Origin: Actinomycetota bacterium
GTDB lineage: Bacteria; Actinomycetota; Thermoleophilia; Solirubrobacterales; 70-9
Assembly (NCBI GenBank): GCA_018268655.1
Contig: JAFDWC010000016.1
Location: 1 to 32,691 of the forward strand
Direction: 5' to 3'
DNA length: 32,691 bases
Position 1 is the stretch's first letter, and each line of letters starts with the position of its first letter. Below are positions 15,186 through 22,176 of the stretch, piece by piece. The notes beneath the pieces are model-generated. The model was not told where the DNA came from and did not search any database. It saw nothing but the letters and a program-made list of their open reading frames with translations. Made by a program: the position numbers and the translations under genes.

Positions 15186-16070
15186 CTATTTGCCGGGGAG
15201 GGACGCGGTCAGGTGCCCGACCAGAGCCTCGGCGGCAGGTGAGAGCGACGTGTCCCGCCAGATCAGCTCGAGCCGGGTCCGCGGCGCCGTTCCCCGGAAC
15301 CGGATCGTCCGCAGGCTGTCCCCGAAGGCGGCGGCAACCGACTCTGGCAGGACGGCCACGCCGAGCCCGAGGGCCGCGAGGCGGGCGACGATCGCTGGGC
15401 TGCCCGCCTCGAGGGCGACCCGGACCTCCAGCCCCTGTTCGGCACAGGCGAGTTCGAGGCCCCGCCTGACCCCGGTGCCGGACGACATGCAGATCAGCGG
15501 CTCCTCCGACAGTCGCGACAGGGTCGTGCTCTTCACCGTGGCGAGTGAATGCCCCGGTGGCGCGGCGACGACCAAGGGCTCGTCGGCGAGCTCGAGCCGG
15601 TCGAATCGATCCGACCCCCGCCCGGCGGTCCCGACCACCGCGAGGTCAAGTCGACCGGCCTCGATCGCGCGCATGAGGTCCTCGCCGTTGCCCTCGGCGA
15701 GCGAGATCTCGACCTCGGGGAACCTACGATGGAAATCGGCCAGCAGCTCCGGGAGGTCGGCGACCGGGCACGAGGGGACGCTGCCGACCCTCACCCGGCC
15801 GCGTCGCAGCCCGACCACGTCGTCGACGGCGCCCTGTGCCGCCTCTGTCGCGGCGATCGCCGCGCGCGCCTCGGCGAGGACCGCCGTGCCCGCCTCGGTC
15901 AGGCGCACGGCTCGATCGGATCGGTCGAGGAGGGGGGCGCCGAGCTCCTCCTCGAGCTTGCGCACCTGCGCGCTGACGCCGGGTTGGGCCACGTGGAGCC
16001 GCCGGGCGGCGACCGTGAAGCTGCCCTCCTCGGCGACGGCTATGAAGTAGCGGAGCTGCCTCAACTCCAT
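15186..16070 (-). CDS. LysR-family transcriptional regulator
   Basis: 294 aa, typical LTTR length. The N-terminal winged helix is MELRQLRYFIAVAEEGSFTVAARRLHVAQPGVSAQVRKLEEELGAP (split: helix-turn-helix at about 18-37). The C-terminal effector domain has VRVGSVPSCPVADLPELLADFHRRFPEV, EAGRLDLAVVG and ALGLGVAVLPESVA. The effector is unknown. It is divergent from the NTF2-like gene at 16168; the 97-bp gap has ATAAG-type repeats and is the expected control region for both genes. Confidence 0.93.
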   Translation of the reverse strand: MELRQLRYFIAVAEEGSFTVAARRLHVAQPGVSAQVRKLEEELGAPLLDRSDRAVRLTEAGTAVLAEARAAIAATEAAQGAVDDVVGLRRGRVRVGSVPSCPVADLPELLADFHRRFPEVEISLAEGNGEDLMRAIEAGRLDLAVVGTAGRGSDRFDRLELADEPLVVAAPPGHSLATVKSTTLSRLSEEPLICMSSGTGVRRGLELACAEQGLEVRVALEAGSPAIVARLAALGLGVAVLPESVAAAFGDSLRTIRFRGTAPRTRLELIWRDTSLSPAAEALVGHLTASLPGK

Positions 16071-16090
16071 AAGCAGGAATTCTAGTGATC

Positions 16091-16117
16091 ATAAGATCCA
16101 GAACTTTGACTTCTTAT
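16091..16117. promoter_or_regulatory. ATAAG inverted repeat in the LysR intergenic region
   Basis: ATAAG (16091-16095) and CTTAT (16113-16117) form an inverted repeat with a 17-base spacer, and a further CATAAG overlaps the lysR start at 16068-16073. A TTGACT -35-like box (16106-16111) lies inside. This is a plausible LTTR control region, but the short arms keep confidence low. Confidence 0.3.
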
Positions 16118-16167
16118 CCTCGAGAGGCGATCCTCGCTCTGTCAACCAGATCGGACGGAGGTGCAGG

Positions 16168-16542
16168 ATGAACGGGTCACGAGACGTTGCGAAGGAGCCT
16201 GAGGACATCGCCCGACTCTTCGTCGAACGGGTCAACGCCGGGGATGCCGAAGGCCTCGCCGCGCTCTATGAGGAGGACGCCGTGATGGGCTTTCCCCCCG
16301 GACAGGTGACGGTCGGCCGCGAGGCGATCCGCGGCCTCTTCGACTCGATGGTCTCCGAGGCGCCTCGCTTCGAGATCGAGGAACCGCTGCCCACCCTGCG
16401 GCACGGTGATCTCGCCCTCACGGCGACGCGGCCGGCCGACGGCACCGGTGGCAGGGCCCAGGTCGCCAGACGCCAACCCGACGGAAGCTGGCTGCGGATC
16501 CTCGACCGCCCCGAGGCCGGGACGGGCCCGTCCGCGGAGTAG
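16168..16542 (+). CDS. NTF2/SnoaL-like protein
   Basis: 124 aa, ATG preceded by GGAGGTG at 16156-16162. The pattern fits the SnoaL/DUF4440-like NTF2 fold: an N-terminal helix pair (PEDIARLFVERVNAGDAEGLAALYEEDAVMGFPPG), VTVGREAIRGLFDSMVSEAPRFEIEEP, then beta strands ending in GSWLRILDRP. Such small cone-shaped proteins act as isomerases, hydrolases or ligand binders, and the role cannot be specified. It is divergent from the LysR gene and probably its target. An isochorismatase-like remnant follows directly on the same strand. Confidence 0.82.
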   Translation: MNGSRDVAKEPEDIARLFVERVNAGDAEGLAALYEEDAVMGFPPGQVTVGREAIRGLFDSMVSEAPRFEIEEPLPTLRHGDLALTATRPADGTGGRAQVARRQPDGSWLRILDRPEAGTGPSAE

Positions 16543-16547
16543 CGCTA

Positions 16548-16865
16548 GCCGCCGAGAACCGCCACACGCGCCTCGACTTCGGCACCACCCTGGAGGATCA
16601 TCTACGCACCGCGGGCGCCGACACCCTGGTCTTCGCCGGCTGCGACTTTCCCAACTGCCCGCGCAGCCCGATCTAAGAGGCGAGCGAGCGTGACTTCCGC
16701 TTCGTCGCCCGCGATGCGATCTCCGGCCTCTACGACCGGGGTGCGGCAGAGCTTGTCGCGATCGGCGTGGCCCTGGTCAGCGGCGACGAGCTCACGACGC
16801 GGTTACGTGGGCGAGCGGTAATGAGCCGCGCCGGGCAGTCGGGCCGCCGCGGAACGACCGCGTAA
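16548..16865 (+). pseudogene. Isochorismatase-like cysteine hydrolase remnant
   Basis: In one frame the sequence reads RLDFGTTLEDHLRTAGADTL, VFAGCDFPNCPRSPI, then a TAA stop at 16674-16676, and continues without a break as EASERDFRFVARDAISGLYD, RGAAELVAIGVALVSGDELT. The family consensus here has Tyr (SIYEASERDFR), so TAC has become TAA. The N-terminal half of the roughly 180-residue enzyme, including the catalytic Asp and Lys, is absent. The gene is therefore both truncated and stopped. Its end (ACGACCGCGTAAG) lies in a sequence similar to the mobile-element end at 17.63 kb. Confidence 0.78.
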
Positions 16866-16936
16866 GGCGCGTGCAGCTATTCGTGGGATCAGCGCCCACG
16901 AGCGGACACAATCCGAACCTGATGGCGCGGATTGAG
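16850..16936. repeat. Diverged copy of the element's left end
   Basis: About 87 bases resemble 17630-17718. CGACCGCGTAAGGC matches CGACCACCGTAAGCC with one gap. After nearly equal spacing (51 versus 53 bases), the 30-base stretch 16907-16936 matches 17689-17718 with two differences. The two copies bracket the transglutaminase-like gene. Confidence 0.6.
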
Positions 16937-16986
16937 CCGGGTTCGGTTTCGTTGACGACATTACGGCCCAATCGGGGCGTACGGCC

Positions 16987-17574
16987 TCAGAGGGTTGAGG
17001 GCAGGCCGTTAGCGCAGAGCGCCAGCATGTCGGTCGCCTGCGTTAGCGCGGCGACGACGGCCGGATGAGGCCAGATGAACAGGTCGGGGTAGTCGACCTC
17101 GCCCATCTCGGGCCTCATGGGCCATGCTAGCCGCTCGACCTCGAGCGAGAATTGGGCATCGACACCGGGCTTGTTCCCACGAGGGTCCAGCCGGTGCCAG
17201 GAGCCCTCGAGGAAGACGGCCACCAGGCCGTGCACGTAGAAGCTCTCCCCATCATCAGTCAGGCGCTGGTAGCAGAGCCCGGCGGGCACGCCCTCGGCGC
17301 GGAGAAGCGCCGTCAGGAGGTGGGCCTTGCAGTAGCAGAGCCCGACATGCTCACGGAGCGTGTCGGACGCCGAAACCGTTACCCGACGATCCTGGGCATC
17401 CCACGAATGAGCGACCTTGTCGCGTGCATACTCGAAGGCAGCCGCCGAGAACGCCACATCGTTCAGATCCTCGTTGCGTAGCTCGCGCGCGAGCGACGAA
17501 ACAGTCGGATGGGCGCCGTCGATGATCCGATCCGCAACCAAATACTCCGCTGGGTTGCCAGCGTTGAAGTGCAC
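16987..17574 (-). CDS. Transglutaminase-like protein
   Basis: 195 aa from the GTG at 17574; the same frame stays open to 17886, but that extension is Arg-rich, unlike the family, and crosses the element end. Catalytic triad of the transglutaminase-like superfamily: Cys80 in GLCYCKAHLLTALLRAEGVPAG, His115 in FYVHGLVAVFL and Asp130 in WHRLDPRGN. The N-terminal section (EYLVADRIIDGAHPTVSSLA) and the FEYARDKVAHSWD segment are typical. Bacterial members are usually cytosolic proteases or amide hydrolases of unknown substrate. The putative attachment core lies 57-71 bases upstream of the start, so its promoter region was probably altered by the insertion. Confidence 0.75.
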   Translation of the reverse strand: MHFNAGNPAEYLVADRIIDGAHPTVSSLARELRNEDLNDVAFSAAAFEYARDKVAHSWDAQDRRVTVSASDTLREHVGLCYCKAHLLTALLRAEGVPAGLCYQRLTDDGESFYVHGLVAVFLEGSWHRLDPRGNKPGVDAQFSLEVERLAWPMRPEMGEVDYPDLFIWPHPAVVAALTQATDMLALCANGLPSTL

Positions 17575-17906
17575 CGCCGCGATGCTATTCGGGCTTCCAT
17601 TTCGATGGCGCCATGAGAACGTGCGTAAGACGGTTCGACCACCGTAAGCCTCGGCGGTCCTCCCGGCCGTCGAGTGCCCCCGGCCGACCACAATCCGAAC
17701 CTGACGGCGCGGATCGAGGCTGAGCCGGTTTCTCTCGCGCGGTAGCGGTACTCGCGCATCGGCGCCACTCCCCGCGCATCCGCGCGTATCGACTCGCTTT
17801 GTGGCGGGCGTCGAGCTAACGTCGGCGACGCCAGACATAGAAGCGGCGACCCGCCGCGTTGGAGCGCGAACGGGCCGCCTAACCACAAGGAAGGCTGAGC
17901 TTCCCC
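17575..17906. other. Gene-free element left end
   Basis: No convincing gene lies in this 332-base gap. It contains the att core (17631-17645), the repeat shared with 16.9 kb (17689-17718) and a GTGCCCCCGGC motif (17674-17684). Just before the next gene is a small hairpin, GGAAG (17889-17893) with CTTCC (17900-17904), that would cover the AAGGAAGG ribosome-binding site of the gene at 17907. Confidence 0.6.
17631..17645. repeat. Left attachment-site core (att repeat copy 1)
   Basis: CGGTTCGACCACCGT is identical to 27307-27321 in direct orientation. In this copy it is followed by AAG, so in the recombinase reading phase (GTT CGA CCA CCG TAA) it supplies a stop codon at 17645-17647. It is also a partial palindrome (ACGGT...ACCGT). 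Confidence 0.7.
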
Positions 17907-18251
17907 ATGGCTAGCGATAACCCTACGGGCGGCGGCGGGACCGTTGCCCTCGATCTCACCGATGAGCAGCGGCGATTCCTGCTCTGCACTCTCCGCTACT
18001 GCAGGGCCGGACGCGAGGATGACCTACGGACTCACCCCGACCATCCCAATGCAGGGAGGTGGCGGACGGTCGCCGATGCCTACCGGCGCGTGATCGCCGG
18101 CATCGAGGCTGACGAGATCGCCCCCGACGATCTGGTCCGGCGCCTGGTCCGCGAGCTGGCCGATGCCAGCGATCGTGAAGAGGAGTACGAGCGCGTCGTC
18201 TTCGAGCACGATGCGCTCGCCGCTCTGTGCGAGCAGATCGGGGCGGGATGA
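17907..18251 (+). CDS. Hypothetical protein, first gene of the XRE operon
   Basis: 114 aa, ATG at 17907 with AAGGAAGG at 17887-17894. A Gly-rich start leads into a mostly helical, strongly acidic protein (LTDEQRRFLLCTLRYCRAGREDDL, WRTVADAYRRVIAGIEADEI, LVRRLVRELADASDREEEYERVVFEHDALAALCEQIG). There is no membrane segment. I do not recognise a family. The last codons overlap the ATG of the next gene (ATGATGA at 18248-18254), so it is co-translated with the XRE regulators, and a role in control or maintenance of the element is plausible. Confidence 0.75.
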   Translation: MASDNPTGGGGTVALDLTDEQRRFLLCTLRYCRAGREDDLRTHPDHPNAGRWRTVADAYRRVIAGIEADEIAPDDLVRRLVRELADASDREEEYERVVFEHDALAALCEQIGAG

Positions 18252-18550
18252 TGAGAGGCGGCGGCGGTGGCTTCGCGAGCCGCTTCGGTGCCAACCTCGC
18301 CTACTGCCGCAACCGGGCCGGAGACATCTCTCAGGAAGAGCTGGGGATGCGGGCCGATTTGCACCGCACGGCGGTTGGGCAACTGGAGCGAGGCGAACGG
18401 GTTGCCCGCACCGACACGCTGGTCAAGCTGGCTGGCTCGCTGCAAATCCCCTACGACGAACTGCTCGACGGGCTCCTCTGGACGCCGAGCATCCGGACGG
18501 CGGGCGCGATGGATATCGAGCCCTTCGCCGATCCGGAGGTGCCCCGATGA
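18248..18550 (+). CDS. XRE-family helix-turn-helix regulator 1
   Basis: 100 aa, ATG at 18248 overlapping the preceding stop. The Cro/C1-type HTH spans residues about 10-70: FGANLAYCRNRAGDISQEEL, GMRADLHRTAVGQLERGERV, ARTDTLVKLAGSLQIPYDELLDGL. It is a close relative of the following gene; both share the HRT, ERGE, R-T-D-T-L and ELLDGL landmarks. The C-terminal tail is short and acidic, with no ligand or peptidase domain. The stop overlaps the next ATG by four bases (ATGA). Confidence 0.9.
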   Translation: MMRGGGGGFASRFGANLAYCRNRAGDISQEELGMRADLHRTAVGQLERGERVARTDTLVKLAGSLQIPYDELLDGLLWTPSIRTAGAMDIEPFADPEVPR

Positions 18551-18858
18551 AGCCGCGCTACGAGGTCGCGGTCGGCCTCGGCGAGAACGTGCGCCGATGC
18601 CGCCGCCGCGCCGGTATTTCCCAGGAGGAGTTGAGCTTCCGTTCTTCGGTGCACCGGACCGACGTGAGCAAGATCGAGCGCGGCGAGAGCATGCCGCGAA
18701 CCGACACCCTCCTTAAGCTGGCGAGCGGGCTCGGTGTCGAGGCACAGGAGCTGCTCGACGGGCTCGCCTGGGAGCCGCCGCCGGCAGCCTCGCTGCCTTG
18801 GGGCTCGTTCCGGGTCGCTTCGAATGGCGGCACTCGTCAACGGGAGGCCACGCGATGA
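18547..18858 (+). CDS. XRE-family helix-turn-helix regulator 2
   Basis: 103 aa, ATG at 18547 in an ATGA overlap. HTH at residues about 8-70: VGLGENVRRCRRRAGISQEEL, SFRSSVHRTDVSKIERGESM, PRTDTLLKLASGLGVEAQELLDGL. It is about half identical to the upstream regulator, suggesting tandem duplication. Divergence lies in the recognition helix (HRTDVSKIERG versus HRTAVGQLERG), so the two proteins may bind different operators or form a heterodimer. It ends with another ATGA overlap into a small membrane protein. Confidence 0.9.
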   Translation: MKPRYEVAVGLGENVRRCRRRAGISQEELSFRSSVHRTDVSKIERGESMPRTDTLLKLASGLGVEAQELLDGLAWEPPPAASLPWGSFRVASNGGTRQREATR

Positions 18859-19160
18859 CCCTCTCGGCGCTCGGCACCCTGGCCCTCGCCCTGATTTGCG
18901 CCTGGCTCTTCGGTGGCATCGCACTTCGACTCGGGGGCGGCCTCGTCGCCCCCGGCGGCCTGGTCGGCCTGAGCCTTGCCGGCAATGCGAACGGCCTCCT
19001 GGTCTTCGCCCTCGGCGCCTGCCTTTGGCTTGCCGGCTACCTGCATTTCCGCCTGCGCCACGGATTCTTCAAGAGCGTGCTCGCGGAACGAGCGTGGCTG
19101 GTCACTGAAACCGTCTGGCAACGTGCATCGCCCAGCCGAGAGAGCAGACCGCCGCGCTGA
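18855..19160 (+). CDS. Small membrane protein coupled to the XRE pair
   Basis: 101 aa, ATG at 18855 overlapping the previous stop. Hydrophobic segments at residues about 2-22, 26-45 and 48-66 (the first and third strongest) are followed by a basic cytoplasmic tail, HFRLRHGFFKSVLAERAW and onward. No family is recognised. It is the fourth gene of an ATGA-linked unit (17907-19160), which indicates stoichiometric production with the regulators. A role in membrane sensing, exclusion or conjugal maintenance can only be guessed. Confidence 0.78.
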   Translation: MTLSALGTLALALICAWLFGGIALRLGGGLVAPGGLVGLSLAGNANGLLVFALGACLWLAGYLHFRLRHGFFKSVLAERAWLVTETVWQRASPSRESRPPR

Positions 19161-19267
19161 TTAGAGAGGAGTCGAGGCGGCCTGAAGCAACTTCCCCAGA
19201 ATTGGGCAGTAGAGATAAATCCAGGTCTTGCAGTCCGGACTAGGCGTTTGCATCCAGTAAGTCCGCG

Positions 19268-19273
19268 TATAAA
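19268..19273 (+). promoter_or_regulatory. Likely -10 box before the cargo block
   Basis: TATAAA at 19268-19273 lies in an A/T-richer gap, 29 bases before the ATG at 19302. No -35 with ideal spacing is seen; TTGCAT at 19248 is 14 bases away. It marks the probable start of a separate cargo transcript. Confidence 0.4.
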
Positions 19274-19301
19274 CTCGCCTTCCACGAGCGGGGGGGAACG
19301 A

Positions 19302-19499
19302 ATGCCGAATCCAGCAGACAATGAGCCAGACAGCGTGATTGCGGAGCTGTTGAAAAAGGGAGCACCGGGCGTCGAAACGGCCGTCCGGGCGGCCGAGGAA
19401 GTCGAGAGCGTCTACTACCGCGCAATCGCGGCAACGACTCCCGAGGTCCGGGTGAAGAGCGAATTGAATTCCGCTCACCCCGGCGTAGCCGCCCACTAG
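19302..19499 (+). CDS. Small acidic hypothetical protein (65 aa)
   Basis: ATG at 19302 with a GGGGGG ribosome-binding site at 19291-19296. The protein is soluble and helix-rich (DSVIAELLKKGAPGVETAVRAAEEVESVYYRAIAATTPEVR). It ends four bases before the start of the SppA/ClpP-type gene, so the pair is translationally linked. The small size and linked position would suit an accessory or inhibitor subunit for the protease-like protein, but this is inference only. Confidence 0.7.
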   Translation: MPNPADNEPDSVIAELLKKGAPGVETAVRAAEEVESVYYRAIAATTPEVRVKSELNSAHPGVAAH

Positions 19500-19503
19500 T
19501 CGG

Positions 19504-20439
19504 ATGCCAAATTGGGGCGAGCTCCAGGAAGAGCTCGCGGGGATTCAGGAGCAGGTCGCTGCTCAAGGCGTCGCGGACGTCGCCCCTGCCGACATCCTGC
19601 GACGGAAATACCTAACGATGCTGTCGCAGCAGACGGAACGAGCGACGATCCTCTACTACTCGGGCTTCCAGCAGAACCCTGGCGCAGCCCCCGTAGCGCT
19701 CTCCGTGACTACGGCTGACATGAACGGATTCATGCTCACCTGTTCCGGGCTCGATGGGCCACATCTCGATCTTTTCCTGCACAGCCCTGGCGGCGACCCC
19801 GATGCAGTCGAGCAAATCTGCTCCTACCTTCGAACCCGATTCGACCACATCCGAGCCATTGTTCCGTTGAACGCGATGTCGGCCGCAACGATGATGGCTC
19901 TCTCGGCTGACGAAATCCTGATGGGGGCGCACTCGCAGCTTGGGCCGATTGACCCGCAGATGACGATCGGTATGCCGGAGGGGCCACGCACCTACTCGGC
20001 CCAAGCGATCAAAGACCAATTCGCGCTCGCGGTCGAGGACTGCAAGGACCCCTCGAAGCTAAATGCCTGGATACCGATCTTGCGGTCATTCGCCCCTGGG
20101 CTTCTCGCGGCCTGTGACCATGCGAGCGAACGGGCACGAAACATCGTTGCCGATGCGTTGCGCGACTACATGTTCAAGGGGGACGACCAAGCCGAAGGAA
20201 AGGCTCATGCGGCGGCGGAGTGGTTCGGAGATGCTGCTCGCTTTCTCTCGCACGGTCATCCGGTTCGGCGTGAGGCGGCCCGAGAGCAAGGGATCGTTAT
20301 CCAGGATCTTGAGGGCCAGCCTGACCTACAAGATGCCGTCCTCAGCGTCCACCACTCCACCATCATCACTTTGGCCAACTGGGGCCTCGCGAAGCTGGTC
20401 GAAAACAACAACGGGCAGGTCTGGTCGCTCGCGGGATAA
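19504..20439 (+). CDS. SppA/ClpP-fold serine protease-like protein (SDH_sah type)
   Basis: 311 aa. The core resembles the serine dehydrogenase proteinase (PF01972) branch of the ClpP/crotonase fold: LDLFLHSPGGDPDAVEQICSYL at about 88-109, then VPLNAMSAATMMALSADEILMG with probable nucleophile Ser126, followed by HSQLGPIDPQ. An N-terminal helical segment has coiled-coil tendency (WGELQEELAGIQEQVAAQG). There is no signal peptide and no clear membrane helix. Family members are believed to be cytosolic or membrane-associated peptidases. Its ribosome-binding site lies within the preceding small gene. Its place on a mobile element makes a defence or regulatory proteolysis role possible. Confidence 0.82.
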   Translation: MPNWGELQEELAGIQEQVAAQGVADVAPADILRRKYLTMLSQQTERATILYYSGFQQNPGAAPVALSVTTADMNGFMLTCSGLDGPHLDLFLHSPGGDPDAVEQICSYLRTRFDHIRAIVPLNAMSAATMMALSADEILMGAHSQLGPIDPQMTIGMPEGPRTYSAQAIKDQFALAVEDCKDPSKLNAWIPILRSFAPGLLAACDHASERARNIVADALRDYMFKGDDQAEGKAHAAAEWFGDAARFLSHGHPVRREAAREQGIVIQDLEGQPDLQDAVLSVHHSTIITLANWGLAKLVENNNGQVWSLAG

Positions 20440-20510
20440 AGGTCGACCTTCCAAGCTCAGCCGCGGACACAGGAATTCCCATTTGACGCCGCTCGCGTAG
20501 TTAGCCTTCG

Positions 20511-20756
20511 ATGGTTGTGGAGGCCAGCGAGCCAGCAGCGGAGGTGTTCATCCTCGAGGAAGGGTTTGCGCCCGACTGGCCACAAGACATCCGCGAGCGG
20601 TGCGCCCAGCTCTTCAGCTACGACGCCGAGGAGATCCGGGGCAAGAATCGCCTCGGCTCGCTTTCCTTTGATGACGCCCCAGAGGCGGTCGAGGGGATCA
20701 AGCAGATCGTGCGAGACATCGCGCTCGAGCAGTGGACCAACTTCCCCCGAATCTGA
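20511..20756 (+). CDS. Hypothetical protein (81 aa)
   Basis: ATG at 20511, without a good ribosome-binding site. It is an acidic soluble protein: VEASEPAAEVFILEEGFAPDWPQDI, RERCAQLFSYDAEEIRG, KQIVRDIALEQWTNFPRI. Its non-random codon use and lower GC match the neighbouring cargo genes. It lies 71 bp after the protease-like gene. No family is recognised. Confidence 0.6.
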   Translation: MVVEASEPAAEVFILEEGFAPDWPQDIRERCAQLFSYDAEEIRGKNRLGSLSFDDAPEAVEGIKQIVRDIALEQWTNFPRI

Positions 20757-20801
20757 CCAGCCAAGGTCAGCGCCGAACCCCACGCTACCTTTGCTCGTCC
20801 T

Positions 20802-21233
20802 ATGTCCTTTGATTGGAACACAGAGATTCGCCCGGTACTCGATGCGCTCAACGCAGCGATCGACGTCAACGGGACCGGATATGCCGATAGCGGTGAGATC
20901 AATTCCATGCTTGGGAGGGACACCGAGGATCGCGCCACTGATCGTGCCCTCACCAAGCTCCGGGACGCAGGATTCATCAAGGGCTATCGAGGGGCAGAGG
21001 GGTGGTCGAATTGCACGCTGGAGGAGAAGGGCTTGCAGATCGTCGCAGGCTGGCCAACACGCCCGGGCGACGACACGTACGACCAGCTACTGGCGATCCT
21101 GGAGCAGCGCATCGAGTCGGCTTCGACCAACGAGGAGAAGTCGAAATGGGTCAAGCTCCGCGATGGATTCGCTAGCGCCGGCAGGGACTTCGCCATCGAC
21201 CTTCTGAGCAACCTTGCCGCTCAGAGCGCCTGA
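20802..21233 (+). CDS. Hypothetical winged-helix-like protein (143 aa)
   Basis: ATG at 20802. The first half (FDWNTEIRPVLDALNAAID, GEINSMLGRDTEDRATDRALTKLRDAGFIKGY, EGWSNCTLEEKGLQIVAGWP) has the helix-helix-helix-wing order of a small DNA-binding winged helix. The second half is a helical tail (YDQLLAILEQRIESASTNEEKSKWVKLRDGFASAGRDFAIDLLSNLAA). I associate this with an unnamed protein type found in actinobacterial accessory DNA. DNA binding is inferred from predicted fold only. Confidence 0.68.
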   Translation: MSFDWNTEIRPVLDALNAAIDVNGTGYADSGEINSMLGRDTEDRATDRALTKLRDAGFIKGYRGAEGWSNCTLEEKGLQIVAGWPTRPGDDTYDQLLAILEQRIESASTNEEKSKWVKLRDGFASAGRDFAIDLLSNLAAQSA

Positions 21234-21277
21234 CCTTCCGGCCCTACCTCGAAAACTTGAAGCCGTCCATGACGTAA

Positions 21278-22093
21278 GTGGCAGATCCGAGCCCTGACCA
21301 AGCCGACTGCCATCTTCGGGTCCTCGACCTCGACCTCGACTTCTTCATCGACGGGGTGGCACACTGGCGTACCGCGGATTCGGCGCGGCTCGATGCGGAG
21401 GAGTTCCCGCCGTGGCCACATGATGAGGCACTGCGCTTTCTTGAGGAGAGATGCCTTTTAGATGGTCGGCTACCTGGCATTGCCATAGAACACCATCGGG
21501 AACTCTTTCCCCGATGGAGAGCCGGCGTGGAAGCGGGGTCTCTCGCGGCCCCTTTTCACGTTACGCACGTCGATGCACATGCCGACCTCGGGCTCGGGGA
21601 AATCAGCTACCAATATCTGATGACTGAATTGCTCTTCGAGGCCCCAAAAGACCGTCTTTGGCCCAGGGAAGGGCCGGGTGGCCTCGATGACGGCAGCTTC
21701 CTGGCGTTCGCGATTGCCTGTCGCTGGATTTCCGATCTCGTCTACGTCTTCAACGACGGAGGCGGGAGCGATGTGTTCAGCTTCTTCAGAGAAGGCTTTG
21801 ATCCGGCAGCCGACCGCATCCAGCTTCCGGCGATGAATCGAGCCGAGATGGAAAAGGTTGCCGGCCTGCGGGGAGGAGAGTTTGGCAAAGGCAATGCGGA
21901 ACGGTTGGAGCCGAGCGTTCCGTTCGCAGAAGTTCCTTGGCACAGCTTTCAGGCCCCGGCGCCGTTTGACTTCATCTCTTTGACGCGCTCTCCCGCCTTC
22001 ACGCCGCCGGAGGCGGACGTGCTCTTCGATGAGATTCGGCGCAGATGGATAGACGAGTCGGCCGGAGAGTCGTTCCTCGGCGGGATGGCGTAG
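21278..22093 (+). CDS. UPF0489-family protein
   Basis: 271 aa, GTG start at 21278. The N-terminal VLDLDLDFFIDG (17-23 core) and HVTHVDAHADLGLG (His97, Asp99, His101, Asp103) are the hallmark of UPF0489 proteins, whose D-x-H-x-D motif resembles metal ligands of arginase-like ureohydrolases. A metal-dependent hydrolase role is likely, but the substrate is unknown. There is no ribosome-binding site of note. It is part of the lower-GC cargo block, 44 bp after the previous gene. Confidence 0.8.
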   Translation: MADPSPDQADCHLRVLDLDLDFFIDGVAHWRTADSARLDAEEFPPWPHDEALRFLEERCLLDGRLPGIAIEHHRELFPRWRAGVEAGSLAAPFHVTHVDAHADLGLGEISYQYLMTELLFEAPKDRLWPREGPGGLDDGSFLAFAIACRWISDLVYVFNDGGGSDVFSFFREGFDPAADRIQLPAMNRAEMEKVAGLRGGEFGKGNAERLEPSVPFAEVPWHSFQAPAPFDFISLTRSPAFTPPEADVLFDEIRRRWIDESAGESFLGGMA

Positions 22094-22176
22094 CCGAACA
22101 AGCGAACACTCGCTGTCAACCGGCACGCGAGAGAGGGCGCCGATAGCCATCCGACTCGACTGACAGCGTCAGGGGC

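Noticed and set aside
17674-17684. GTGCCCCCGGC matching the tRNA-Arg 3' end (27330-27340), considered as the true att duplication
   Set aside because: Only 11 bases; it lies at a different distance from the 15-bp repeat (28 versus 8 bases) and a tRNA-targeting integrase would leave a longer 3'-end copy. Probably chance or an arm-site resemblance.
17575-17886. N-terminal extension of the transglutaminase-like protein to 17886
   Set aside because: Arg/Ser-rich, unlike the family, and it crosses the element end and att repeat.
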